A stretch of DNA of 64,000 nucleotides from contig NC_134878.1 of the NCBI RefSeq assembly GCF_041734735.1, positions 33,038,634 through 33,102,633 on the forward strand. Direction: 5' to 3'. Shown one piece after another: positions 34,067 to 44,935 of the stretch. Each line of letters starts with the position of its first letter. Within the stretch, counting starts at the first letter, position 1. The DNA is from Babylonia areolata (taxonomy: Eukaryota > Mollusca > Gastropoda > Neogastropoda > Buccinidae). A program made the position numbers and the translations under genes. The notes beneath the pieces were generated by a model. The model was given only the letters and a program-made list of their open reading frames with translations. It made no database searches and was not told where the DNA came from.

Positions 34067-34217
34067 GAACATCGGCTTTTTCCACACAAAGGAAGACCCC
34101 GGATAACAAAAGACGCCCAGCTCGAAAGACAAGACGGGACCAGTGTGTGCCCGATTGCGAAACAGTCGCCACTCTTGTTATTTTCCCCTGTGCAATGTCT
34201 TTCTGGATACAAGGACC
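34067..34217. repeat. 151-bp direct repeat, copy 2
   Basis: Identical by eye to 32648-32798, offset 1419 bases. Relative to copy 1 it lacks 15 bases just after CTGACG. Confidence 0.9.
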
Positions 34218-34719
34218 AAGAGGGAAACCGAGGGGAGGAATCATGGGATGGGGACCGACTGAGGCATGCAGATACGTCAAATGCAGAAGACTGCACAAAA
34301 TATGAACTGCTTCAAGTATATCTACATTTCGACTATCACCCATCGCTCTCACCCTCCCACCCTCACTCACCCTCCTCACTCCACGCCCTCCCTTTCTTGC
34401 CCTCCTCAAAGTGACGTATATCAGCAGCGAAGTGGTTGGCAGTTAACCACCGATCGATAAGACGGTGGGCCCGCGTCGGCAGCAAAGCTCCAAATTATAT
34501 AATTATATCAGCTTAGGCTTGGCATGATATTGATGATGATAATGATTATCTATTCCTCATGTCAGACGATCCGATGTGGTCTTCGCCAGTGTCTTCGTCA
34601 GTCGATTAATTCCCGCAATTTAAAGTTGACAAGAGAAACTGACAATTTAATTCGTCAGTAAAACGGTATGTGTTAAATAATCAGGGAGAAATGTGGAAAT
34701 AGGGGAAGAGATGGCGTGT

Positions 34720-34724
34720 GTGTA

Positions 34725-34755
<31 letters not shown>

Positions 34756-34760
34756 TAGTG
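34720..34760. repeat. (GT)n microsatellite
   Basis: About 28 bases of GT; a short (CA)n of 24 bases lies at 34896-34920. Confidence 0.9.
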
Positions 34761-35384
34761 TGTGTAAACAGTGTAATAAAATCTTGAATAAAATCGCAAT
34801 CAAAGGGGAAATGCCACAGTCCATCCATTGAGTATAATTAAAGGCATCGAGCCACAAACTTGCCGTGTACAAAAGGCGGATAGACTGCAAATAGCACACA
34901 CACACACACACACACACACAGAGTCAGAGTGCCACTCATTCACTGTGGCTGACGTGTGTGTGTGCGTGCATGCGCGTAGTGTGCTCGTGTGTGTTTGTGT
35001 GTGGTAGTATAACAATTAGAAGAGTAGTAGTAGTCTTCAATTTTACATCTTTACACTCTACGTGATGTTAAAATCAACAGCAAAACCACTTAGCAATATA
35101 ACACGTAGTCTTGTATATCACTCAGTGTGTAGGTCTGGTTTTGCTCCGTGAGGTAGATAGTGTGCCTATTCCTGGCATTGACAGTTAAACGCACAATCGT
35201 GGGACATACAGATCTACAGGAAGGGAGTCAGACACACGTTGTTGGTTTTGGGAAATGTGCTCGAAAAAAAAATAGCGCCTAATCCAAGGGAAGTAACAAC
35301 TGGTAAGAACCTTGAGCACACAGTTGATTAGAGTTTTTCCCCTTGTTAAAACAGTCGAAGGTGGCGTTGTTTGCAAAGTTTATT

Positions 35385-36430
35385 TGACTGGGGAACGGTC
35401 AGGAATGATCAAATGAGCTGTGAAATTTATAATGCAATAAATTTAGTAGATGTTGGTCTAAATGATGCACTGTTGATATTTAATGGGTGTATAAAAGAAA
35501 GAGCAGAATGTGTGAAAAGATTATGTGTGCGTGTCATGAAGAATAAGGCACGTGATCCCAGCAACTGGTTCCAGTCAGTCGTGATCGAGAGTGTTCATTG
35601 CATGAAAGAAAGGTGAAGACTTTGTTTCGAAGTAGTCGACGGACAATAAAAGCAGAAAGCACTCACAGATGTACATCATTTGCGAAACGGCAGTATAAAC
35701 ATTTAATACAAAGAAAAATGAAATAATTTAATAGATCTTTAGTAGATATAAGCCTGTGCTGAGATTCAGTTGTCAAAATGAATTTTGGAATAATATCAGT
35801 AAACTCGTTTAAAGGAAAACAGCCAAGACATAACATTGAATAGACACTTGGTTTAACCATTTCACCACCAAGCTCGCATTTATGCACAGGCGTGGTAGAG
35901 AACCCATGTAACTGAAAGGTGACCATTCATTGGTCTGTTATCCATGAACCTACTGCTCTTAATGTTCGGTGGCAGGATGGGCAATACTTTCAATACATCG
36001 CAGGGGGAATCCCCAGCTATTCTTAGCCACTGTCTTTTCTGTGTTTATGCCACAAGGGAATTTTGTAGTCTAAATTGACTGGCTATGAAAGGGAGCTGTT
36101 ACAATCAAATGTAGACAATGAGGAAAATGAAGCTGCACATGATGGTACTACACCTTGCTGATGATGAAACAGATCAATACATGAATAGACCAAAGAAGAG
36201 GTTCTGCTATAACAATGAGAGCACTTTGAAATGGTAAGGCAGCTGGTCCTGATGGAATGATATAATTACATAAATATATATACGATAAGTGAACTGTTCA
36301 TCTAAATGGCACTGGTCAGGTAGTACCTTTCTTTCTTACTACTGTAATAAATTGTTTGAAAAAGGCATGGCTGAGATATTACCCAAATAACTGGATCGAA
36401 TCAGAAATTTTACCCATTTATGAGAAAGTT
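35385..36430 (+). mobile_element. LINE, second copy of the 5979-9053 family, left part
   Basis: Parallel wording to the first copy: AATGCAATAAATTTA with GATGTTGGTCTAAATGATGC (35428-35466) matches 6479-6518. AATCAAATGTAGACAATGAG (36103-36122) matches 6878-6900. GGTAAGGCAGCTGGTCCTGA (36233-36252) matches 7013-7032. TACCCAAATAACTGGATCGA (36380-36399) matches 7124-7144. It is more decayed than the first copy, with frames broken throughout and only a 60-80-codon stretch open at 35371-35616. The copy resumes at about 39185 after a 2.75-kb interruption. Confidence 0.8.
35853..36062. mobile_element. Possible TTAA-type MITE inside the LINE copy
   Basis: LINE wording breaks at GGTTTAA (35850-35856) and resumes near 36065. 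The inserted stretch starts TTAACCATTTCACCACCAAG, which fits a piggyBac-type end, but the right end lacks a clean TTAA, so the call is tentative. It is not obviously the same family as the pair at 15771 and 27632. Confidence 0.35.
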
Positions 36431-39184
36431 TGTATGTATGTATATTACATATTATTACAAATATAATATAGTATGAATATATCATATATGTTGTGAATAA
36501 TATGTTACAGTGTGTCAGGCACCAATGGTAGAGATTTTGCAGCACACGCTGCTTACTGACAGACCCCTCCTACTCCCATTCCCCGTCCTCTCCTTCCTTC
36601 CCCCTTCTCTTCTTACCAATACACTAAATGAACTCCTTCCTCGGACAGGCTGTAAACCCCCGCCAACCCCCCTTCCCCTCCCCCTCCCTTTTCTACCATC
36701 TCTCCCTTCCCCCATCCCCTTCACCCTTGGCCACAGAGTGCCGAGATAGCAAGACCAGAATTTATGGGGGTTGATACTTCATAGTATGGCACCCCATTTA
36801 TCCTAAGCCCCCCCCCCCCCCCCTCTCCTTTTCACCCCCCTTACCCCCTACAGGCCCCCCTCCCTGGCATCCATCTCTGCTTACACCCCCTCCCCCTCCT
36901 CACCCCATCTAGCACTGAGCCCAGAGGAAGCAAGTTATTGTGGAATATAAATACTAATTAAATGTGATGTCTCCTGGGATGTCAGGCCACAGCTGTTTAC
37001 AGTCCCCTGCCCTTTTTCCTTTCCTTTCCATCAACATCAAACCTGCTTTCTCCTTTGTTGACCCTTCCTCTCTGATTCTGATATTTACCACACATGACAC
37101 TACCAGTAGTGTGTGTGTGCTATCCATGTTGATCTCTGGCAGGATGGCATCTGCCTCAATGGTCACCACATGGTGTGGTGTGTTTATCATGAGCTGTTTA
37201 GAACAGAATCAGGGCTGGGCGATCTTTCCTCCTCCTTCCCTTCCTCTTTTCACACCCCCCCCCCCCCCCCCTTCTCCTTGACAATGCTGGGTTCTGTGAG
37301 AAAAGTGCTGATGTGCAAATCCAGCACTGCTGGTCCCAGATTGGTCTGTTAACTTCAGCCAATTGGAAACGTTCTGGGTCGGAAGATAGTTTGCATATGG
37401 TGCCAGCTTGTGAAGAGCATAAAATGAATAGGCAAGTGGGGTTTCTTTCTTTTCCTTCCTTGGAGCAGGCCAGGAGAGCCAGACGGTCAAGACAGTACCA
37501 TGGGGGCTGTGAGTGTCAAACTAGCATCTATTTTTCGGACTTAGTTGAATGCTTGATTTATGGTATACTTGGATTCTGTGACTAACACACTGGCTCAGTG
37601 GGATTGTGTTCTGCTACATGAATATAAAGTGAACCCTGAAACGTTGGGGGCTGTGAGTAATGCTTGTACTGGTAATTTGCTTTGTTGACAATTTACTTTA
37701 TGGTTTTTGGAAACAGTTTGGAGTTTGTAGAATTGTGATGTTGTGTCACAAGAGTGTTGAGAGATCCTTTTTAGCTGATGTGGTATTGCACAGTTAATGT
37801 AACTGGAATGTGTTGATGCAGATACCATGACTTGTGAGAGAGTATAGCCAGCATGTGTATGGCTTAATTGTATTTGAGGCTAGTGACTGAGGGAAAAGTG
37901 GTTAAAATACACAATGTAGCCAATACATGACTAAATGGAGTACTGGTTTAGGATATTTGGGTATCACCCCCCCCCCCCCCCCCCTTTCCTGTTTCCTACA
38001 GGTTGATATTATGGTATGATGCTTGGACATCATGTTTGGGTTTACAGGTTGTGCATCTTGGCTTACCTAAATGATAATGTTCAGTAACATGTCAGTGGTG
38101 TGTCAATTGTTGACATACTGTGGGAACAATGTAAGCATTCAGTCACAAAGAAACACAGAGATTATGTGTGTTGCATCTGTGTAGAATGTTTTGGTTGCAA
38201 CAGTTGGAGTTATTTTGAGGTTTGACATACCTATTTTGTATGTTAGGTGGTGATGGTTATATTCAAGGTGAACAAATCTACAGGCTAACTGTATGCTCAT
38301 GTGTTTCCATGTGTGTGTGCACATGAGTGATAATGCAACATGGGGAACATGTGTGACTTGGTAGTTGTGATTACCATGTGCTGTAGTGATGTGTTATATG
38401 CCAGTGGGGTAACACATAGCTGTATGTGTTCAATAAGATTTGAGACCACTGAGAGGCAGTCCTATGTTGGTGCACACAGGTTGCAATATATTTACCAAAT
38501 TACTTGGTAACTATATGATTCCCATGTAAAAATTTTACCAATGAGATACTTTGCAGAGACAAAGTACAGATTTGTTCAGTCTTAATGGAAACAGCTAATA
38601 CTGTATGGTGATTTAACTGGAGTTAAACACTGGGAGTTTGTAATTGTCTGCCACATACTTGGTGCGACAGCTATTACTGTATGGTGATTTAACAGGAGTT
38701 AAACTCTGGGAGTAAGTATTTGTTAGTCATATATTTGGTGCACATTAACTTATGTGCCACTGATTGTTGATAGTAAGCTAAATGAAGCTTGTTTTACATT
38801 TTTACATAGATCTCTTTGAGAAGAGAGTGTACGGCTAGACATTGAGTGTCAGAATGGAGAAAGGTTATCTGTGGAGTTGTTTACTTGTCCAGGCAACATA
38901 ATGATGTTTCTGTTACATCAGTGTAATTATGTTTAGCATATGTTTTGGTATTGATTTAACCTGGGTTTTAATATTGTGTGTGTTCCAGGTGTGCTGTTAA
39001 GTTAGAGAAATAAACACCTCAATTCATCTTTCTAAAAGACCCTGCTGTGGTACAAGGAGAGAGTGGATTGTGCACCTACTCTACCTCTTCACCTCCTACT
39101 CAACCCCTGTCCCTACCACTACACTACCCCCCCTTTTAACAAATATATCATTTTATAAATATATATTATATAGATAATACACTA
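36431..39184. mobile_element. Unclassified 2.75-kb insertion splitting a LINE copy
   Basis: The LINE frame stops after ATTTATGAGAAAG and restarts at AGAGGAAATT; about 30 bases of LINE sequence are missing or unrecognisable at the junction. Both edges are AT-rich (36431-36505 and 39140-39180). The interior is pyrimidine-rich at 36560-36920, has C-runs at 36810-36823, 37255-37270 and 37970-37984, and is low in CpG. I see no transposase, reverse transcriptase or other long ORF and no obvious terminal repeat. It could be a non-autonomous element, a relocated host segment, or the ancestral DNA between two separate LINE fragments. Confidence 0.45.
38588..38745. repeat. Two-copy tandem repeat, about 82-bp unit
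   Basis: ACAGCTAATACTGTATGGTG and TTAACTGGAGTTAAACACTGG (38588 onward) recur at about 38670 as ACAGCTATTACTGTATGGTG and TTAACAGGAGTTAAACTCTGG. Confidence 0.85.
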
Positions 39185-39338
39185 AAGAGGAAATTCCCGA
39201 AATGACACTGATTCTGAAGTGGTACTTTGTATGGAATAATTATTAATAAGACATTGCAAGAATGGATGGAGGAAGATTACCATCACTCAGTGCCGTGACG
39301 TCAGTGGTGAGCATCAAGCTGGATTTTTAATATGCATG

Positions 39339-39425
<87 letters not shown>

Positions 39426-39830
39426 CGGGTTTGTTTTGTTGTTGTTGTTTAAAGGATACTCGATCTACCGTGTACCATGTGATTACTGATGTTGCTTGCA
39501 TCAGTACAAAAACAGTTCTCTTTTAACCCTTAAAAGTGAGGAAAAAAAAAACCCGCTGAATCTGTTAATCGTAATCTTTTGTGGCCAATTTTACTGAGGA
39601 ATGGTATAAGAGGTAAACTTTTACAAATGTATAAGAAAAGTCCAGCCTGAGTAATAATGATGGACATTTATACAGCGCGTTTCTTCACCGGCTGAGAAAT
39701 ACTGCCGTTTGTGCCGTGTCAACTGAGTTTACCCGCTCCCCGCTCCCTGCTTCCCCTCCACCCTGACTGCACACACACACGCACATGCACACGCACATGC
39801 ACGCACGCTTGTATAATGTAGTAGTGCTGG
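39185..39830 (+). mobile_element. LINE, second copy of the 5979-9053 family, right part
   Basis: TTGTATGGAATAATTATTAA (39229-39248) matches 7235-7254. GAGCATCAAGCTGGATTTTTA (39309-39329) matches 7294-7314. GTTAATCGTAATCTTTTGTGG (39565-39585) matches 7435-7455. AGGAATGGTATAAGAGGTAAA matches 7469-7489. TATAATGTAGTAG near 39814 matches 7513. An (AT)n/(GT)n microsatellite (39338-39425) and unrelated bases near 39650-39800 interrupt it. No open frame of useful length remains. Confidence 0.75.
39338..39425. repeat. (AT)n-(GT)n microsatellite
   Basis: About 50 bases of AT with one TG break, then TTCTC and about 26 bases of GT. Confidence 0.95.
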
Positions 39831-40483
39831 TTATTGACGGTGGCCTAGAAAGCAGGCTATCATAGCCTGTATGTACACCGGCGATCATGGAACTCATTCA
39901 AAAGAAACTTAGTGCATGAAACTGAAAACAAATAAGTAGATATGACAACGAAACTGAGGTTCAAGAAAGCGGATGACTGAAAACAATGCGGAATCTTCGC
40001 ACTACAATCTGCCGGAGTAAGACTGAGACAGATTGCAACTCTCAAAAACTGACCGAGTAAAACCGAGCAAGGACGTGTGTATATGAATTTCTCTACAGAT
40101 GTATCAGTGTTTCCTCATCAAGTTCAGAGACAACTGAATCTGGGACAGCTCTGGCCCTTACCGTTTAATTACAGCCACTTGATTTCATCATGTGTTCATG
40201 TAATGGTAAAACTCCAGCTTCTTTGTATGTCTTGTCAATCTGTTGTAGCCCGTCAGTCGCGGTAACCCGGCCGAGTGCAGTCTTAAAAGCTAAGGAATCA
40301 GTGTTTGTCAATTTATGAAGATCAGAGTTTGAAGCAGTGAAACAGACTTCATGACCATGTCAGTGACGCAATTGAGCGGACCAGTCCCATGGCAGCACTG
40401 AGTGGATTACTGCCACAATTTATAAACAGCTAGGGGTTCCAGAAAACACACTGTGACGTAATGGAGCTATTTTCTTCCTTGCA

Positions 40484-40527
40484 CACACACACACACACAC
40501 ACATACACACACACACACACACACTCA

Positions 40528-40573
<46 letters not shown>
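40484..40573. repeat. (CA)n microsatellite
   Basis: About 90 bases of CA with three single interruptions; a further CA run is at 40756-40785. Confidence 0.95.
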
Positions 40574-40575
<2 letters not shown>

Positions 40576-40751
40576 CATTCAGTACACACCACAATCTCTT
40601 TAGACTTTTACTTATAAAACACTTTTCCTCGGCTGATACATAACATGAACACTTTTTTACACTAATATTCACATGCATTCCCTTTCCTTTATCCACTACT
40701 TTACTCCTTTCCGTCTAAAAACACTTATAGTGAATAGACGGCGTTAAACTG

Positions 40752-40786
<35 letters not shown>

Positions 40787-40839
40787 GCGACATTGGCACA
40801 CACACGCGCGCGCATGCACACATTAATTGACGGCACACA

Positions 40840-40841
40840 CA

Positions 40842-40906
<65 letters not shown>

Positions 40907-40947
40907 GTCTGTCTCTCTCTCTGTCTCTTTCTCTCTCTTTCTTTCTT

Positions 40948-40980
<33 letters not shown>

Positions 40981-40997
40981 TTCTGTCTCTGTCTAGT
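40840..40997. repeat. (TC)n field with TTTC and TGTC variants
   Basis: Interrupted TC, directly abutting the 5' edge of the LINE tail that follows. Confidence 0.95.
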
Positions 40998-41831
40998 ATA
41001 GAATCACGCATCATAGTTAACTATGCTTCGACTGACAGTGTGGAATTCGGCGAATGACAGTATTATAAAGCCTCTGCATAGAAGAGCTGTAAAATTGATT
41101 CTTTTAAAATCTTTATCATTGACTATATCTGATTATAAAGCTCTCGATATCCTCCCACTAAGGAATAGATTTGTAACCAACACTCATCGTCATGTTCATA
41201 AAGTTATGGTACCACTTCCAAGGATCGATCTTTTTAAATCTAGTCTGTCTTATTCAGGGGGCTGTTTATGGAATGAAATATTATCCTGCCTCAATGTAAA
41301 CACTGTAAAAAGCATCCCTAACTTTAAAAAAAACATATATCGTGCACATTTATTGAAAAACATGTGATTATGTGACACATATCAATTATAAACAACAAAC
41401 ATGTATAGACTGTCAATATATATACGCCTCTCTCCTCCCCTGTCAGTCTCTCTCTATGTCTGTCTCCACTGTCACTGTCACTATAATCTGTTTGTTCAGT
41501 CAGCCTCCCTTACCTTCTTTACTCTTCCCTTTGTCCATTCTTCCTTCCGCTCTCCACCACGCCCCTACCCTATTGTCCTCGTTTTTATTCATCTATCGCG
41601 ATATTGTATTGTACATAACTGAGTTCTATGTTTATGCCTTTGCACGACATGCTTGTGTAATTTTGACGTTGGTGTTGTGAATTGACTCTCGCTTCTTTTT
41701 TTAAATTTTATTTCTTTTTAATTTTTTCAATTATTATTCTTGCCCAGCGGGCTGGATGTAAACAAGTACTTTTTAATTGTGCTTACTCCTTTGACCCTCG
41801 TAAAATAAAATTTCGTTCGTTCGTTCGTTCT
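40998..41831 (+). mobile_element. LINE 3' end (CR1/L2/Jockey-like C-terminus) with (TTCG)n tail
   Basis: A 114-codon frame at 41023-41367 has the typical C-terminus of CR1/L2/Jockey-group reverse transcriptases: PLHRRAVKLILLKS, DYKALDILPLRNRF, YSGGCLWNEIL and SIPNFKKNIYRAHLL, equivalent to the family blocks QNRAARxI, YKALxxLxPL, GAKLWNSLP and SLxxFKxxLKxxLL. It is followed by about 440 bases of 3' UTR and ends in AAAATAAAATTTCG plus (TTCG)n at 41812-41831. The element is severely 5'-truncated. It is unlike the 5979-9053 and 51691-55798 elements. Confidence 0.75.
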
Positions 41832-41847
41832 GTCTCAGTGCCTGTCT

Positions 41848-41907
41848 GTCTGCCCGCTCTCTCTCTCTCTCTCAGTCTGTCTCTCTCTCTCTTTCTGTCT
41901 CTGTCCC

Positions 41908-41981
<74 letters not shown>

Positions 41982-41985
41982 CGGC
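41848..41985. repeat. (TC)n/(TCTG)n microsatellite
   Basis: TC runs with a (GTCT)n block at 41908-41935. Confidence 0.95.
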
Positions 41986-42029
41986 GGGTCTCTATCTGTA
42001 GCAGTCAGTAGTTGGCCGGCCACTGAGCC

Positions 42030-42800
42030 ATGCTGGATTTAAGACAAGGTATGGTAAGATAAGATATAATGCAACTTTATTGTCTGTAAGTGCTGAGAAA
42101 TTATTTGTTGGTTTGGGTTTTTTGGTTTGTTTGTTTTTTTGGAGGGGGAGAGGGGGGTGGGTTACTCGAGTGAACATCAATTACATAAAGCGCACGTCAG
42201 CCAGTCAGCCTAACGTCGTGGAATATGCAACACAATAACTAAAGTAATGATGTTGATGTTGACTAGGTAAGGAAAAAACCGCATGTCATTGACACTGAAA
42301 ATATAAGATAAGCTAAACACGCGTGCAGCACAATCAAACACATTTATGAAAAATCAGTAATTCTGCATTAACTTGAAGAGTTTTGAAAGACTGCCGGATA
42401 TCAGTGTCGGAACACTGCGGCCATTTTACGCCCCTTTCTTAATCATTTGTTATCATATCGGATCTGATGACTGGATTCGCCTCTGTAAACATTCTGTGAA
42501 TACTTTAGAAAAAAAAAATTTCGTTCTTGAAATTGCGAGTAACATGCTGCTGGACCAATTTCTGACAAAAATGCCCTTGTTGCTCTTTGTTTCGGAGGAG
42601 AAAAAAAGCTTTGGTGCTGACACCCCTGTATGCTCAACTTGGACTTGTCCACTGTCGGGAGCAAGTCGAAGCAGCTGCCTTTACTGAGCTTGTGGAAAGG
42701 TGCAAAATTAGGAGTGAAAACAAAACAAAACAAAAAATCTCTGGAACCTGACACTTCTTAACGTGACATCAGGGACAAGGGGGTACTTCCAAAGACAGCC
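42030..42800. other. Upstream region of the single-exon gene
   Basis: It includes a short AGATAAGATA…CTTTATTGTCTG dispersed-repeat-like piece (42053-42085; similar CTTTATTATCTGAGACAG at 47883-47900). An in-frame TAA at 42759-42761 closes the reading frame before the ATG at 42804. No TATA box stands out. Confidence 0.4.
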
Positions 42801-42803
42801 GCA

Positions 42804-43577
42804 ATGAGTTCGGATCTTCAGACTCAACTGACAGAAGCGGAGAAGTCCTTCAAAAGGGCCTGCGAACAAATCATCCATCTGAACCGCCGCCTGGACGAAA
42901 TGGCGAAACGCTACGACAAAGCCTCTCGCGAAAATCACCGTTCATTCCGCTACTCTCTTCGGCTACGCATGGCAGTGTCTGAAGGTGTGAGGAACATGTA
43001 CTATGAATATGCAGCCAACAAAGCAGACTTGATCTCGGAGTTACGGTACAAAGTTGCTGACAGTATGGGGCTGCGAACTATGGCGGACAGAGTGGGCATT
43101 AGTCAGGGAGTGGGGCATTACAATCCTGCCCTTTCCCATGCCATGGATGAGGGTGCGCGACATGGTTGGGGATCGACCCGCCGCAATGGCGTTGACGGAA
43201 CGACAAACACGGACACTCAGGTGAAAACGGAGAGAGGGGAATCCACCAGTGACACAGCCACGCTGAACGCGGAGAACGAGGAAGAGGAATCGTCAGTGCC
43301 AGTGGCAGTCGCCACTGACAGTGCCATGCAAAATGCAGAGCACGAGGAAGGCGATCCTTCACTGCCAGTGATTGAAGATATCCAAGTGGATCAGTACGAT
43401 TCCAGCGACATGGACAGCACAGAAGCAGAAAACAGTGCGTTGAGCCTTGCCAACGATGACCATACTGCTCGTCTTCGTGCGTACTTCTCAGGTGTCGCAA
43501 GTCTGAACAACTCAGATTCAGAGCCCGTGAGGACCAGATCGGGTTCCCCAGGACCGGACAGTGTGACTTCCGCGTGA
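42804..43577 (+). CDS. Hypothetical 257-aa protein, single exon
   Basis: The ATG at 42804 has G at -3, and an in-frame TAA lies 43 bases upstream, so the 258-codon frame to TGA (43575-43577) is complete. Residues 1-85 are charged and helical (SFKRACEQIIHLNRRLDEMA, then YDKASRENHRSFRYSLRLRM and EGVRNMYYEYAANKADLISE), likely a coiled coil or compact helical bundle rich in Arg, Tyr and Lys. Residues from about 130 are acidic and Ser/Thr-rich, with two related blocks, EEEESSVPVAVATDSA and EEGDPSLPVIED, suggesting an internal duplication, and the protein ends RTRSGSPGPDSVTSA. There is no signal peptide, membrane segment or catalytic motif. I do not recognise a named family; the SFRYSLRLRMAVSEGVRNMYYEY block feels like a conserved domain of molluscan uncharacterised proteins, which is memory and unverified. 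Codon use is GC-balanced and CpG-containing, unlike the flanks, which supports real coding. It could be an intronless gene or a processed copy. Confidence 0.7.
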   Translation: MSSDLQTQLTEAEKSFKRACEQIIHLNRRLDEMAKRYDKASRENHRSFRYSLRLRMAVSEGVRNMYYEYAANKADLISELRYKVADSMGLRTMADRVGISQGVGHYNPALSHAMDEGARHGWGSTRRNGVDGTTNTDTQVKTERGESTSDTATLNAENEEEESSVPVAVATDSAMQNAEHEEGDPSLPVIEDIQVDQYDSSDMDSTEAENSALSLANDDHTARLRAYFSGVASLNNSDSEPVRTRSGSPGPDSVTSA

Positions 43578-44604
43578 TGCAGTCTCCCCAGATCAGGCGG
43601 TGACCAGGCCCTGTGTGGTTGTGATGTGTGCTAGATCAGTCGTCAAGGTAGTAACGGTATTTTTGTGTGTGCGCGCATGGATCAGTGACCAGTTGTGCAT
43701 TTTGATGAAAACCAGAACGCCCTGTAAAAAACTTGAGTGTTTGTGACTGTGTGAAAATAATGTTGAATAGAAAGAAGTACAGTTGCTTAAAAAAAACTTC
43801 AATGACCTAGCAAGTTTGTGTCTGGTTTTTATGTGTGTTTTGGTTTGGGGTGGAGTACTTCATTTTCTTAGGTTAAAACAGGCAATGATGCTTGTCAGTA
43901 TGGCTGTGTGTCCAAACAAAAGTATATGTTCAGTGAAAGTTGTTATAAAATCATCCACCCACCCAACCAAAACATGCTCATTTTTATGCTTTCCTTTTAT
44001 TGAACCTATTTTTTGATGTCATACAGATTTTACATGTCCTCACAAAATACTGAAATATTTTTAATTTCGATAAGGAAAAAAGTTTAAGTGCATCTGTGGG
44101 TAAAGAATTTTTTTTTTTTAATCTGTCACAGGAGCAATGATATGTCAGTTTTTGCTCCCTTCTGAAAGCATTCATGTTTGCTGTTCAGTGTTCATGTCAT
44201 TACATAGGCATGTTGACTTATCAATGAAGATAGATTTATGATTGATCAAAAGTACATCACTGGCACACATTGATTAGTGTTCTCTGTCCTGCATAGAGCT
44301 ACTCAGCACCAAACCATGCTAGAGCAAACCTACAAGCTTGCTATTTGTTCTAATACTGTCTGTAATAAGATGATGTTGTAAAGTAAAGTGTTTTGAGATT
44401 TTGGAAAGTGCAACTGCAAGGTATATATTATGATATATATTATTATTATTATTTTCCCATTCACTGATTCAGTTTTTACAAAGATATAAGTTGACTTTCA
44501 GGGTCTGATCAATGCTTTTATCTGTGTATGTTAAGATCAGGCCTTTACTCTTTTTTATTTTCCTTCTTTTTTTCTCTCTCTCTTTTTTTAACGGTGGTTT
44601 CATT

Positions 44605-44705
44605 TTCTCAAGGAGGCATCACTGTGTTCTGACAACAAAAGCAGCAGCTGTGGTGTAGCATGTATGGATTAATCCGCATGCTTTGACGTCTTTTTGAAAC
44701 TGAAA
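44605..44705. mobile_element. SINE family D pieces in inverted arrangement
   Basis: CTCAAGGAGGCATCACTGTG at 44609-44628 has the + wording of 14053-14072. TGTGGTGTAGCATGTATGGA (44651-44670) and GAAACTGAAAC (44695-44705) have the complementary wording. Two fragments of the same family therefore face each other. Confidence 0.5.
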
Positions 44706-44737
44706 CTATTAGCAAATTATTATTGTTGTCAATATTT

Positions 44738-44935
44738 GAATCGTTTATATTGCACTTTCCATTATCTCAAAATGCTTTACATACACCTAGATATCAGTGT
44801 CACTAATAGTAATACAAACAAATGTTACCACTGTCTACTCCATTCACCCCTATCCCGCATTCACATTTGCACACAAACAGATAATACACACAATCAAACT
44901 CACTGGTATGCACAAACACTGTGCATGTGGGACAA
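44738..44935. repeat. Dispersed repeat piece
   Basis: GCACTTTCCATTATCTCAAA, CCATTCACCCCTATCCCGC and CATTTGCACACAAACAG resemble the widely dispersed molluscan repeat type with a GCGCTTT and CATTCACAC core that I also see at 15047-15300. Borders are unclear. Confidence 0.4.

Noticed and set aside
33455-34132. 225-codon minus-strand frame as a host gene
   Set aside because: It runs through the duplicated segment, a (CA)n tract, the 3' end of a LINE and a G-run, so it is an accidental composite.
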